From SG8-41 sp036555615 (GTDB lineage Bacteria; Pseudomonadota; Gammaproteobacteria; Burkholderiales; SG8-41), in contig DATBKZ010000037.1 of assembly GCA_036555615.1 (NCBI GenBank), positions 1-56,975 on the forward strand: a DNA stretch of 56,975 bases, given 5' to 3'. The notes under the pieces were generated by a model that was given only the letters and a program-made list of their open reading frames with translations, did not search any database and had not been told where the DNA came from. Positions within the stretch are counted from its first letter, which is position 1, and the number at the start of each line of letters is the position of its first letter. The translations under genes and the position numbers were made by a program. Below, one piece after another: positions 10,429 to 17,878 of the stretch.

Positions 10429-11904
10429 TCAGACCTCCACGGTGCTGACGGACAACTGCGCGCGCGGCAGCCCGCCCTCCAGCAGCAGGTACTCGGCCGC
10501 GCTCGCCAGCGGCTCGGGACCTGCGACGTAGACGTCGAGCTCGCCCAGCCGGGGATGATCCTCCAGCACCTGCCGCACAGCCCGCTGCACGACGGCGTCT
10601 TCCGCCGCTGCGCGGTCCGCGGTCAACGCGGTGTAGCGGAAGTTGTCGAGAGCGTCGCTCCACGCGCGGCAGAGGTTATCGAGGTAGTGGCCCGTGGCGG
10701 AGGCGATCCAGTAGAGATGCAGCGTCTCGGCCGCGTCGAGCGCCAGCGCGTGCTCGATCAGGCTCTTGACGGGCGCGAACCCGGTGTCGCCGGCGATGAA
10801 GACGAGCGGGCGGGTCGATTCCTCGTTCAGCACGAACTCGCCCCGCGGGCCTACGATGCGCACCGTGTCCGCGCTCCTCAGCCCGCCGAATACGCGCTCG
10901 GCGAACGGGTCGCCGGCGCGCCGCCGAACGTGAAACTGCAGGTTGCGGTCGTCGCACGGGCAGCTCGCCACGGGGTAGGAGGCGGCGGCGCCGCCGGCGA
11001 GCGACAGGGACACCGACTGGCCGGCCAGAAAGCGCAGCCGGTTTGTGCGCGGGGTCTGCAGCTGCAGCAGCCGCATGTCGTCGGCGAGCATGTCGACCGT
11101 CTTGACCCTGCCCTCGATGGTCTGCAGCGGCATGTCGGCGGCGCCATGGGCCTCGCGCGCCTCGATCACGAGGTCGACGACGGCGGTATTGCAGCACATC
11201 AGCACGACGCCGGCATGCTTCTCCGCGGCGGTGAGGACGTAGTCGGAATGCCGCGTCTTCTGAACCTCGCCCGACAGGACCCGCGCCCTGCATTTGCCGC
11301 AGCTGCCGGCGCTGCAGCCGTAGTCGAGCGACAGCCCCGCGCGCAGTGCCGCCTCGAGCAGGCTGTCGTTGCCGTCGACGAAGAACTCCCGGCCGCTGGG
11401 CTTGACCTGGACGTGCGCGGTCATGATTCTCAGGAAACTCTCTTGTACCAGAAGCGGCTGCGGCGCTTCGCCTTGCGGGCCGGCGCGCAGACGGTGCGTG
11501 AGCCAGTCGAGGACCCGTGCCGCGGAGGCGTGTGGCGCCGCCGCGCTGCCGATCTCGCGCAGCATCGCCTGCAGCTGCTCCACCAGCGCCCGGTAGTGCT
11601 CGAGCTGCGCCTGGACCTGCGCCCGCTCGCGGCTCATCTCGGTCAGGCGCGCAATCAGCACGTCCGTGCTGGGCAGCAAGCGCTCGCGCACGCGCCGGGC
11701 GAAGGCGGCGTCCTTGATGCGCTCGAAGCGCTCGAGCGCGGCATGGTCCTCCAGCTTGAGCTCCGGATAGGCGCGCAGCAGGTCCGCCGCCGCGACCATG
11801 CCCTCGAACGCCGCCAGCTCGCCGCTCCGGATCTTGCTCTGCAGCGCGCCGCGACTGACACCGACCAGGCGCGCCGCGCGTGACAATGTGAGAAGCCGCG
11901 GCAT
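10429..11904 (-). CDS. HTH/coiled-coil fused to a 2Fe-2S ferredoxin reductase
   Basis: 491 residues with an unusual arrangement. Residues 1-45 resemble an excisionase/MerR-like helix-turn-helix (LSRAARLVGVSRGALQSKI). About residues 55-120 are charged and likely coiled coil. A plant-type [2Fe-2S] domain follows (DYGCSAGSCGKCRARV, later LMCC). The C-terminal part is a flavin/NAD(P)H reductase of the phenol hydroxylase reductase or CDP-6-deoxyglucoseen reductase type, with a YPVAS variant of the flavin motif, the pyridine-nucleotide motif IAGDTGFAPVKS and a final VAGPEP. It transfers electrons from NAD(P)H to an unknown partner. It is divergent from cysG, so it may serve siroheme or sulfur metabolism (inference). 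Confidence 0.8.
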   Translation of the reverse strand: MPRLLTLSRAARLVGVSRGALQSKIRSGELAAFEGMVAAADLLRAYPELKLEDHAALERFERIKDAAFARRVRERLLPSTDVLIARLTEMSRERAQVQAQLEHYRALVEQLQAMLREIGSAAAPHASAARVLDWLTHRLRAGPQGEAPQPLLVQESFLRIMTAHVQVKPSGREFFVDGNDSLLEAALRAGLSLDYGCSAGSCGKCRARVLSGEVQKTRHSDYVLTAAEKHAGVVLMCCNTAVVDLVIEAREAHGAADMPLQTIEGRVKTVDMLADDMRLLQLQTPRTNRLRFLAGQSVSLSLAGGAAASYPVASCPCDDRNLQFHVRRRAGDPFAERVFGGLRSADTVRIVGPRGEFVLNEESTRPLVFIAGDTGFAPVKSLIEHALALDAAETLHLYWIASATGHYLDNLCRAWSDALDNFRYTALTADRAAAEDAVVQRAVRQVLEDHPRLGELDVYVAGPEPLASAAEYLLLEGGLPRAQLSVSTVEV

Positions 11905-11938
11905 GCGCTCGCCGATGTGTTTCGCTCACTTCTGAAGG

Positions 11939-11945
11939 TATTATA
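11939..11945. promoter_or_regulatory. Overlapping divergent -10 elements between the reductase gene and cysG
   Basis: The segment reads TATTAT on the plus strand (11939-11944) and a perfect TATAAT on the minus strand (11945-11940), so one AT-rich patch could act as -10 for both divergent genes. No good -35 match was found at normal spacing for either, which suggests an activator or a weak promoter. The two start codons are 78 bases apart. Confidence 0.35.
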
Positions 11946-11982
11946 GCGAAGACGATGCGCCCGATCGCGAATGCGGAACGCC

Positions 11983-13368
11983 ATGGATTTTCTGCCGATT
12001 TTCCTCAACATCCGCGGGGAGCCCTGCCTGGTGGTGGGCGGTGGCGCAGTGGCCGCGCGCAAGTGCGCGCTGCTGCTGCGCGCGGGCGCGCGCATCACGG
12101 TGCAGGCCCCGGTGCTGGGCACGGCGTTCGATGCCGATCTCGCCGCCGCGCGCATCGCGCACCGCGCGGAGAGCTTTCGCGAGGAGAACCTGGCCGGCTT
12201 TGCGCTCGTGGTCGCCGCGACCGATGACGATGCCGTCAATCGCGCGGTGGCCGCCGCCGCCCGCGCGCGCCGCATCCCGGTGAACGTGGTCGACCGGCCG
12301 GCGCTGTGCTCGTTCATCATGCCGTCCATCGTCGAGCGCGCGCCGGTCATCGTGGCGGTGTCGAGCGGCGGGGCGTCCCCGGTGCTTGCGCGCCTGTTGC
12401 GCGCGCGCCTGGAGAGCCTGATCCCGGCTGGCTACGGCCGCCTTGCGGCGCTCGCGGCGGCGTTTCGCGATCGAGTGAAGGCGCGCTTCAAGCCGCCCGA
12501 GCGGCGGCGCTTCTGGGAGCGCGTGCTGCAGGGCCCGGTCGCCGAGCTGGTCTTCAGCGGCCGCGACTCTGAGGCCCGCTCGGCCCTGGAGGCTGCGCTC
12601 ACCGACACGCGCCTCGCCTTCAGCGGCGGCGAGGTGTCCCTCATCGGCGCCGGGCCGGGCGATCCGGATCTGCTCACGTTTCGCGCGCTGCGCCTGATGC
12701 AGCAGGCCGACGTGGTGGTCTATGATCGCCTGGTGTCCAAGCCGGTGCTCGACCTGGTCCGGCTCGAGGCCGAGCGCATCTATGCCGGCAAGGAACGCGC
12801 CCGGCACGCGCTGCCGCAGGAGGACATCAACCATCTCCTGATACGCCTCGCGCGCGAAGGCAAGCGCGTGGTGCGGCTCAAGGGCGGCGATCCGTTCATC
12901 TTCGGACGCGGCGGCGAGGAGATCGCCACGCTCGCCGCCGAAGGCATTCCCTTCCAGGTGGTGCCGGGCATCACCGCCGCGGCGGGCTGCGCGTCCTACG
13001 CCGGCATTCCTCTGACCCACCGCGACTATTCCCAGTCGGTGCTGTTCGTCACCGGCCATCTGCAGGACGGCAGCATGAATCTGAACTGGCCCGCGCTCGC
13101 GCAGCCGCGCCAGACGGTCGTGGTCTACATGGGATTGCTGGGCATCGACGTGCTGTGCCGCCAGCTGGTCGCGCACGGCTTGCCGGCCGCGACGCCGGCC
13201 GCGCTCATCCAGCAGGGCACCACGCCCCGGCAGCGCGTGCTGACGGGCGACCTGGCGACGCTGCCGGATATCGTGCGCCGGAGCAACGTCGCGGCGCCGA
13301 CGCTGATCATCGTCGGCGAGGTGGTGAGGCTGCGCGACCAGCTCAAGTGGTTCGAGCCCGCGGCGTGA
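11983..13368 (+). CDS. cysG: CysG, trifunctional siroheme synthase
   Basis: 461 residues. The N-terminal precorrin-2 dehydrogenase/ferrochelatase part begins MDFLPIFLNIRG with NAD motif LVVGGGAVAARK. The C-terminal uroporphyrinogen-III methyltransferase part has SLIGAGPGDPDLLT and the VVRLKGGDPFIFGRG and VPGITAA motifs. Together they convert uroporphyrinogen III to siroheme. The ATG at 11983 aligns with known CysG N-termini and has a GGAA just upstream; an in-frame ATG at 11971 is possible. Placement near dsrN fits siroheme supply for sulfite reductase DsrAB. Confidence 0.95.
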   Translation: MDFLPIFLNIRGEPCLVVGGGAVAARKCALLLRAGARITVQAPVLGTAFDADLAAARIAHRAESFREENLAGFALVVAATDDDAVNRAVAAAARARRIPVNVVDRPALCSFIMPSIVERAPVIVAVSSGGASPVLARLLRARLESLIPAGYGRLAALAAAFRDRVKARFKPPERRRFWERVLQGPVAELVFSGRDSEARSALEAALTDTRLAFSGGEVSLIGAGPGDPDLLTFRALRLMQQADVVVYDRLVSKPVLDLVRLEAERIYAGKERARHALPQEDINHLLIRLAREGKRVVRLKGGDPFIFGRGGEEIATLAAEGIPFQVVPGITAAAGCASYAGIPLTHRDYSQSVLFVTGHLQDGSMNLNWPALAQPRQTVVVYMGLLGIDVLCRQLVAHGLPAATPAALIQQGTTPRQRVLTGDLATLPDIVRRSNVAAPTLIIVGEVVRLRDQLKWFEPAA

Positions 13369-13396
13369 GGCCGGCGCGGGAGCGCGGCGGGGTGAC

Positions 13397-13726
13397 ATGA
13401 CGGGCGCTTTTGTCGAAGCCGGGAGGACCGGCGATCTCGGCCCGGGAAAGATGAAGCGACTCGATATCCAGGGCCGGCGCATCCTGCTGGCAAACGTGGA
13501 CGGGCGCTTCTACGCGGCCGACGATACCTGCACCCACGAGGACGCCTCGCTGTCGAGCGGCTTCCTCCACGGCGCATGGGTGAAATGCCCGCTGCATGGC
13601 AGCCGCTTCAACGTCTGCACCGGCGAAGTGCTGGAAGAGCCGGCCGAAGACCGGCTCCGGACCTATCCGGTGCGGCTGGACGGCGATCGCATCCTCGTCG
13701 GCTTGCCCGAGGGGGGGACCGAGTGA
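13397..13726 (+). CDS. Rieske [2Fe-2S] ferredoxin, NirD-like
   Basis: 109 residues, a stand-alone soluble Rieske protein with both ligand pairs intact: Cys45-His47 (CTH) and Cys64-His67 (CPLH). Proteins like this act as electron carriers for oxygenases or as NirD-type small subunits of siroheme nitrite reductase; no NirB or oxygenase gene is present in the window. It lies 28 bases after cysG, and its stop overlaps the GTG start of the next gene, so the three form one operon. The electron donor could be the divergent reductase at 10429-11904 (inference). Confidence 0.9.
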   Translation: MTGAFVEAGRTGDLGPGKMKRLDIQGRRILLANVDGRFYAADDTCTHEDASLSSGFLHGAWVKCPLHGSRFNVCTGEVLEEPAEDRLRTYPVRLDGDRILVGLPEGGTE

Positions 13727-14868
13727 GCGCGCGTGCGCGGACGATGCCCGCCGAGCCGGCGGCCCTGATGCGCTCGATCATCAAGCGCATCGCGACCGGC
13801 CCCGAGCTCTCCAAGGACATCTCGCGCGAGGAGGCGCGCGCCGGCATGCGCCTGGTGCTCGATGGCGAGGTGGACCCGGTGCAGGCGGGGGTATTCCTGA
13901 TCGCGCTGCGCATGAAGCGCGAAACGGACGACGAGAATTGCGGGGTGCTCGAGGCTATCCGCGATGCGACCCGCAGTGCCGTCGCGCCGGTGGACGAGGT
14001 GGTGGACATCGCCGATCCGTATGACGGATTCAATCGCACGCTGCCGGCCTCGCCATTCCTGCCGCCGGTGCTCGCCGCCTGCGGCCTCGCGGTGGTGACG
14101 CACGGCGTGCAGATCATGGGGCCCAAGTACGGCGTCACGCACCGGCAGGTGCTGGACGCCGCCGGCGTGCGGGTTGATCTCGGGCCCGAAGAAGCTGCCG
14201 CATGCGTGGGCGACCCGCTCATCGGCTGGGCCTATACGGACCAGGAGGCGTTCTGCCCCAAGCTCCACAACCTCGCCACCCTGCGCACGCTTATCGTCAA
14301 GCGACCTGCCCTGACCACTGCCGAGGTGCTGGCCGGGCCGGTGCGCGGCCGGCTGAAGACGCATCTGGTCACCGGCTACGTGCACAAGCCCTATCCTCGC
14401 ATCTATGCGCTGCTCGCCCGCCACGCGGGCTTCGATTCCGCCCTCATCGTGCGCGGCGTCGAGGGCGGCGTGATTCCGTCGCTGGCGCAGACCGGCAAGG
14501 TGTTTCACTACCACGATCGCGGCGAGGAGACGTCCACGGAATTCAGGCCCGCCGAGCTGGGAATCGATCAGACGGTGCGGGCGCCGCGGCTTCCTGGAGG
14601 AGCCGCGGACGGCGCGACGGAGGACGACGATAGCGCGCCGACGCTCGATCGTGCCGCCATCTCAAAAGCAGCCGCCGAGGCCGGCCTGGCGGCACTCGCC
14701 GGCGCGCCAGGCGCCACGCGCGACAGCCTGATCTACGGCGCCGCGCTGTGCCTGTGGCATCTCGGGCGCCACGGCTCCGTCAAAGGCGCTGCGGAGGCCG
14801 TGCGTGGCGTGCTCGATCGCGGCGAGGCGCTGGACCGGCTGCAGCGCATGCGCCGGGCAGCACGGTAA
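13723..14868 (+). CDS. TrpD2/YbiB-type glycosyltransferase-fold protein
   Basis: 381 residues from the GTG at 13723, which overlaps the preceding stop (GTGA) and has a strong purine-rich ribosome site (GAGGGGGGGACC) just upstream; ATG 13744 is an alternative. The sequence is homologous to anthranilate phosphoribosyltransferase (helical N-terminal domain, then alpha/beta domain with MGPKYGVTHRQVL), but the glycine-rich phosphoribosyl-pyrophosphate motif is not standard. That is characteristic of TrpD2 (YbiB), which binds nucleic acid and lacks TrpD activity. No trp gene is nearby. Its role with cysG and the Rieske protein is unknown. Confidence 0.8.
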   Translation: MSARARTMPAEPAALMRSIIKRIATGPELSKDISREEARAGMRLVLDGEVDPVQAGVFLIALRMKRETDDENCGVLEAIRDATRSAVAPVDEVVDIADPYDGFNRTLPASPFLPPVLAACGLAVVTHGVQIMGPKYGVTHRQVLDAAGVRVDLGPEEAAACVGDPLIGWAYTDQEAFCPKLHNLATLRTLIVKRPALTTAEVLAGPVRGRLKTHLVTGYVHKPYPRIYALLARHAGFDSALIVRGVEGGVIPSLAQTGKVFHYHDRGEETSTEFRPAELGIDQTVRAPRLPGGAADGATEDDDSAPTLDRAAISKAAAEAGLAALAGAPGATRDSLIYGAALCLWHLGRHGSVKGAAEAVRGVLDRGEALDRLQRMRRAAR

Positions 14869-14904
14869 TCAGCGCGGCGGTCAGGCGGCCGTCTTCATTC
14901 CCGC

Positions 14905-15219
14905 CTAGCGCCGACGCCCCGCGGCCTTGGCGCAGAACATCTCATAGAGGGTGGCCATGACCGCGGCCGCCTCCTGGCTCGCCAGCGAGTAGTAGATTGA
15001 CTGCGCTTCGCGGCGCGTCGCCACGATCCGTTTCCGCCGCAGCAGCGCGAGGTGCTGGGACATTCCCGACTGGCTCAAGCCGACCTGCCGCTCCAGCTCG
15101 CCCACGGATTTCTCGCCGCCCGCGAGCTGGCAGAGGATCAGCAGGCGCGAGGAATTCGCCATGGCCTTGAGCAGCGAGGTGGCCCGCCCGGCCTTCCTCT
15201 GCAATTCAGCGGGTTTCAT
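14905..15219 (-). CDS. ArsR-family repressor resembling persulfide sensors SqrR/BigR
   Basis: 104 residues with a winged-helix fold (recognition region VGLSQSGMSQHLALLRRKRIV). It lacks the metal-binding CVC motif of ArsR. Instead it has two single cysteines, Cys30 in LLILCQL and Cys96 in YEMFC, 66 residues apart. This spacing equals that of the disulfide/tetrasulfide-forming pair of SqrR and BigR, which derepress sulfide-handling genes when reacted with persulfide. It is transcribed away from tusA-dsrE2-fadL across a 327-base region, so that operon and its own gene are the likely targets. Function is inferred from cysteine position and context. Confidence 0.82.
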   Translation of the reverse strand: MKPAELQRKAGRATSLLKAMANSSRLLILCQLAGGEKSVGELERQVGLSQSGMSQHLALLRRKRIVATRREAQSIYYSLASQEAAAVMATLYEMFCAKAAGRRR

Positions 15220-15546
15220 GCCGTGTTTCCTCGAAAGTGTTGATCAGGATCAAAACGGTGAGAGCCGGTTAGCGCTATTTTTATGCGCCCATCAGTGAAA
15301 TCGAGCCTGCTCGCAGGCGCGCGAATCGCAAGGCAATTCTAGGCGATGGGGCTGCGCCCGGCAACGCGGCTCGCCCCGCGCGTGGCCGCCAGCGGCGCAA
15401 AGGGCAATGGCGACCGGACGCGGAAAGGCGCGATCCTCCTTGACACGGGCGGCATTCGAGTATCAAATTTATCTAATATTCATGTTTACTAATATTGAAG
15501 CGCGCGCAGGTGCGGGAGTGAAGCAGCCGCGCGGGCTCGTGGCTCG
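15220..15546. other. 327-base divergent control region between the ArsR-family gene and tusA
   Basis: No gene is seen here. The region holds an FNR-type palindrome (15240-15253) next to the repressor gene and an AT-rich patch near tusA. Within the latter is a possible plus-strand promoter, TTGACA at 15440-15445 with a weak TCAAAT at 15463-15468 (17-base spacer). Two copies of CTAATATT lie at 15473-15480 and 15489-15496, 16 bases apart, in register with an operator just downstream of the start point. The patch is far more AT-rich than its surroundings. Assignment as the repressor operator is inference. Confidence 0.45.
15240..15253. promoter_or_regulatory. FNR/ANR-type binding site
   Basis: TTGATCAGGATCAA matches the FNR consensus TTGAT-N4-ATCAA at every defined position. 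It begins 20 bases upstream of the ArsR-family start codon on the opposite strand. At that distance it would overlap or follow the likely promoter of that gene, so binding could repress it; an effect on tusA about 300 bases away is less likely. Confidence 0.65.
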
Positions 15547-15789
15547 ATGACAGGGGTGGCTGTGACGACGGTGGTGCTCGACGCAAAGGGCCTGAATTGC
15601 CCGCTGCCGATCCTCAGGGCAAGGAAGGCCCTGAAGGACGTGCCCGCGGGCGGTCTGCTCGAAATCCACGCCACCGATCCGGGCTCGGTCAAGGACTTCG
15701 CGGCGTTCTGCCGCCAGACCGGAAACGAGCTCCTCGCTGCAAGCCAGGACGGCAACGTGTTCAAGTTCGTCATCAAGCGCCTCAGATAG
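15547..15789 (+). CDS. tusA: TusA-family sulfur carrier
   Basis: 80 residues. The CPxP motif of the TusA/SirA family is intact (Cys18-Pro-Leu-Pro21 in GLNCPLPILRARKAL). The cysteine carries sulfane sulfur as a persulfide. In sulfur oxidisers TusA hands sulfur to DsrEFH/DsrC and is typically encoded with dsrE2, as here (next gene after ten bases). The ribosome site before ATG 15547 is weak, so a downstream GTG is possible. Confidence 0.9.
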   Translation: MTGVAVTTVVLDAKGLNCPLPILRARKALKDVPAGGLLEIHATDPGSVKDFAAFCRQTGNELLAASQDGNVFKFVIKRLR

Positions 15790-15799
15790 GAGCGTTCCC

Positions 15800-16417
15800 A
15801 TGGGCGTCACCCCGGATACCGCATTGCTCGATGAGCTGATCAAGCGCCGGCTCGACGAATTGCTGCCGCAGAAGCTCGAGGAGAAGCTCGCGGAGCTGCG
15901 CGAGAAGAAAACCCCGTCGATGACGATCATCGCGACGAAAGGCACGCTCGACTGGGCGTACCCGCCCTTCATCCTCGCCTCGACCGCCGCGGCGCTCGGC
16001 TGGAACGTCTCGGTGTTCTTCACCTTCTACGGCCTCCAACTTCTGCGCAAGGACCTGAGCCACCTCAAGGTGAGCCCGCTCGGCAATCCGGGGATGCCGA
16101 TGAAAATGCCGTTCGGCCCCGACTGGTTCAAGGGCATCAACTGGAACATCCCGAACGTGATCGAGGCGGGTATTCCGGGCTTCGAGTCGGTCGCCACGTC
16201 GCTGATGAAGCAGACGATCAAGAACAAGGGCGTCGCGTCGATCCCGGAGCTGCGCTCGGCATGCGTCGAAGCGGGCGTGAACCTGATCGGCTGCCAGATG
16301 ACCGTCGATCTGTTCGGCTTTTCTCACGACGATTTCATTCCCGAAGTGAAGGAATACGTGGGCGCGGCGACGTTCCTGCCGATGGCGCGGGACGCCGACG
16401 TCAGCCTGTTCATCTAA
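15800..16417 (+). CDS. dsrE2: DsrE2 family, DsrE/F-like sulfurtransferase
   Basis: 205 residues: a charged helical N-terminal part, then a DsrE/F-like alpha/beta domain (IIATKGTLDWAYPPFILAST) with a hydrophobic segment near residues 58-75. Two conserved cysteines, ten residues apart, lie in CVEAGVNLIGC; the second corresponds to the sulfur-binding position of the family. It probably receives sulfane sulfur from or gives it to TusA. A good ribosome site (AGGAG) precedes the ATG. A rhodanese, often encoded with this pair, is absent. Confidence 0.88.
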   Translation: MGVTPDTALLDELIKRRLDELLPQKLEEKLAELREKKTPSMTIIATKGTLDWAYPPFILASTAAALGWNVSVFFTFYGLQLLRKDLSHLKVSPLGNPGMPMKMPFGPDWFKGINWNIPNVIEAGIPGFESVATSLMKQTIKNKGVASIPELRSACVEAGVNLIGCQMTVDLFGFSHDDFIPEVKEYVGAATFLPMARDADVSLFI

Positions 16418-16443
16418 TCGCGGCAACAGGAGAGGGAAACGAC

Positions 16444-17760
16444 ATGAGAAAGCTCGCAATCTGCGCGGCGGTCGCCGCGGCCTTGGCGCCGGGCCTGGCG
16501 CATGCCACTGACGGCTATTACCAGCACGGCTACGGCATCAAGGCCAAGGGACGGGCAGGCGCCGGCACTGCGATGGCGGTCGACGCATTTGGTGGCGCAA
16601 CTAATCCTGCCGCGATGGTTTTTGTCGGCGACCGCATCGATTTCGGGGTGGATCTGTTCAGCCCGATACGCGAAGCCTCACGTACGGGAAGCGCGGTCGG
16701 CATCGATGGGCAAGCCGAGAGCGACAGCAACTTCTTCTTGATCCCGGAGTTCGGCTACAACAAGATGATCAGTCCCAGCACGTCGCTTGGCGTCACCGTC
16801 TACGCCAACGGCGGGATGAATACCGACTATCCAGGCGGCCAGATAGCCGGCGGCGCTTGCGCCGGTTTCAACCCGACTCCGGGGCCATATAACCTGTTAT
16901 GCGGCAACGGGCGGCTGGGAGTTGACCTGATGCAGCTCGTCATTGCCCCGACGCTTGCCTACAAGGTCAGTCCCAGCCACGGCTTCGGCATCTCGCCCCT
17001 CATTGGCATCCAGAGCTTCGCGATCGAAGGCGCGCAGGCGTTCGCCGGATTCTCGACTTCGCCGAACGACCTAACCAACAAGGGCCACGACACGGCTTAC
17101 GGCTATGGCGTCCGGGTCGGCTGGTTCGGGCAGTTGAGCAGCACGGTGTCGGCCGGCGCGGCGTACTCGACCAAGATCTACATGACCGAGTTCGACAAGT
17201 ACAAGGGGCTCTTCGCCGAAAAGGGCGATTTCGACATGCCCGAGAACTACAACGTGGGCATTGCGGTCAAGGCGACGCCCAAGCTCACCGTCCTCGCTGA
17301 TTACCGGCGGATCAACTACGAAGACATTCCATCCGTGGGCAACCCGAGCGCGGGCCTTCTCCAGTGCGCGGGCGGCAACACGAGCTACTGCCTGGGCGGG
17401 AGCAACGGCGCGGGATTCGGCTGGCAGAACGTGAACGCCTACAAGCTGGGGTTCGAGTACCAGTACAGCAATGAACTGACGCTGCGCGCCGGCTACAGCC
17501 ATAACGACAACCCGATCCGCGCCCAGGATGTGACCATCAACATCCTCGCGCCCGGCGTCGTCGAGGATCACGTGGCGCTCGGCTTCACCTACAAGAGGAA
17601 GAGCGGCGGTGAGTTGACCATGTATTACATGCACGCGTTCGAGAACGAGGTGACGGGGCCTTCGTTCTTCAACAATTTCACGGCTCCTGCCTCGTCGGGA
17701 ACCGAAACCATCAAGATGTACCAGAACTCGATCGGCATCGCCTACGGCTGGAGAATGTAG
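16444..17760 (+). CDS. FadL/TodX-family outer membrane channel
   Basis: 438 residues with a Sec signal peptide ending near HATDGYY. The N-terminal hatch has the family NPA motif (GGATNPAAM), and the rest is a beta-barrel pattern ending in a C-terminal aromatic-rich strand. FadL proteins admit hydrophobic molecules through the outer membrane. Two cysteine pairs (GGACAGF/LLCGNG and LLQCAGG/SYCLGG) lie in probable surface loops. The gene is 26 bases after dsrE2 with an AGGAGAGGG ribosome site and is followed by a terminator, so it belongs to tusA-dsrE2. A sulfur-compound substrate is inference. Its codon use is less GC-rich than its neighbours. Confidence 0.85.
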   Translation: MRKLAICAAVAAALAPGLAHATDGYYQHGYGIKAKGRAGAGTAMAVDAFGGATNPAAMVFVGDRIDFGVDLFSPIREASRTGSAVGIDGQAESDSNFFLIPEFGYNKMISPSTSLGVTVYANGGMNTDYPGGQIAGGACAGFNPTPGPYNLLCGNGRLGVDLMQLVIAPTLAYKVSPSHGFGISPLIGIQSFAIEGAQAFAGFSTSPNDLTNKGHDTAYGYGVRVGWFGQLSSTVSAGAAYSTKIYMTEFDKYKGLFAEKGDFDMPENYNVGIAVKATPKLTVLADYRRINYEDIPSVGNPSAGLLQCAGGNTSYCLGGSNGAGFGWQNVNAYKLGFEYQYSNELTLRAGYSHNDNPIRAQDVTINILAPGVVEDHVALGFTYKRKSGGELTMYYMHAFENEVTGPSFFNNFTAPASSGTETIKMYQNSIGIAYGWRM

Positions 17761-17792
17761 CCGCGCGCCGCAATCAAGAAGGCGTGGTAGAT

Positions 17793-17821
17793 TGAGGCCG
17801 GGCAACTGGCCTCATTTTTTT
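17793..17821 (+). terminator. Rho-independent terminator after the fadL-type gene
   Basis: The stem TGAGGCC (17793-17799) pairs with GGCCTCA (17808-17814) around an eight-base loop, followed directly by seven T residues (17815-17821). It marks the end of the tusA-dsrE2-fadL unit. Confidence 0.8.
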
Positions 17822-17878
17822 GGCTGGTGCCGGCGAAGGGGCCCGCCGGGCACGGCAGGGGTACCAGGAGAACGGGCA

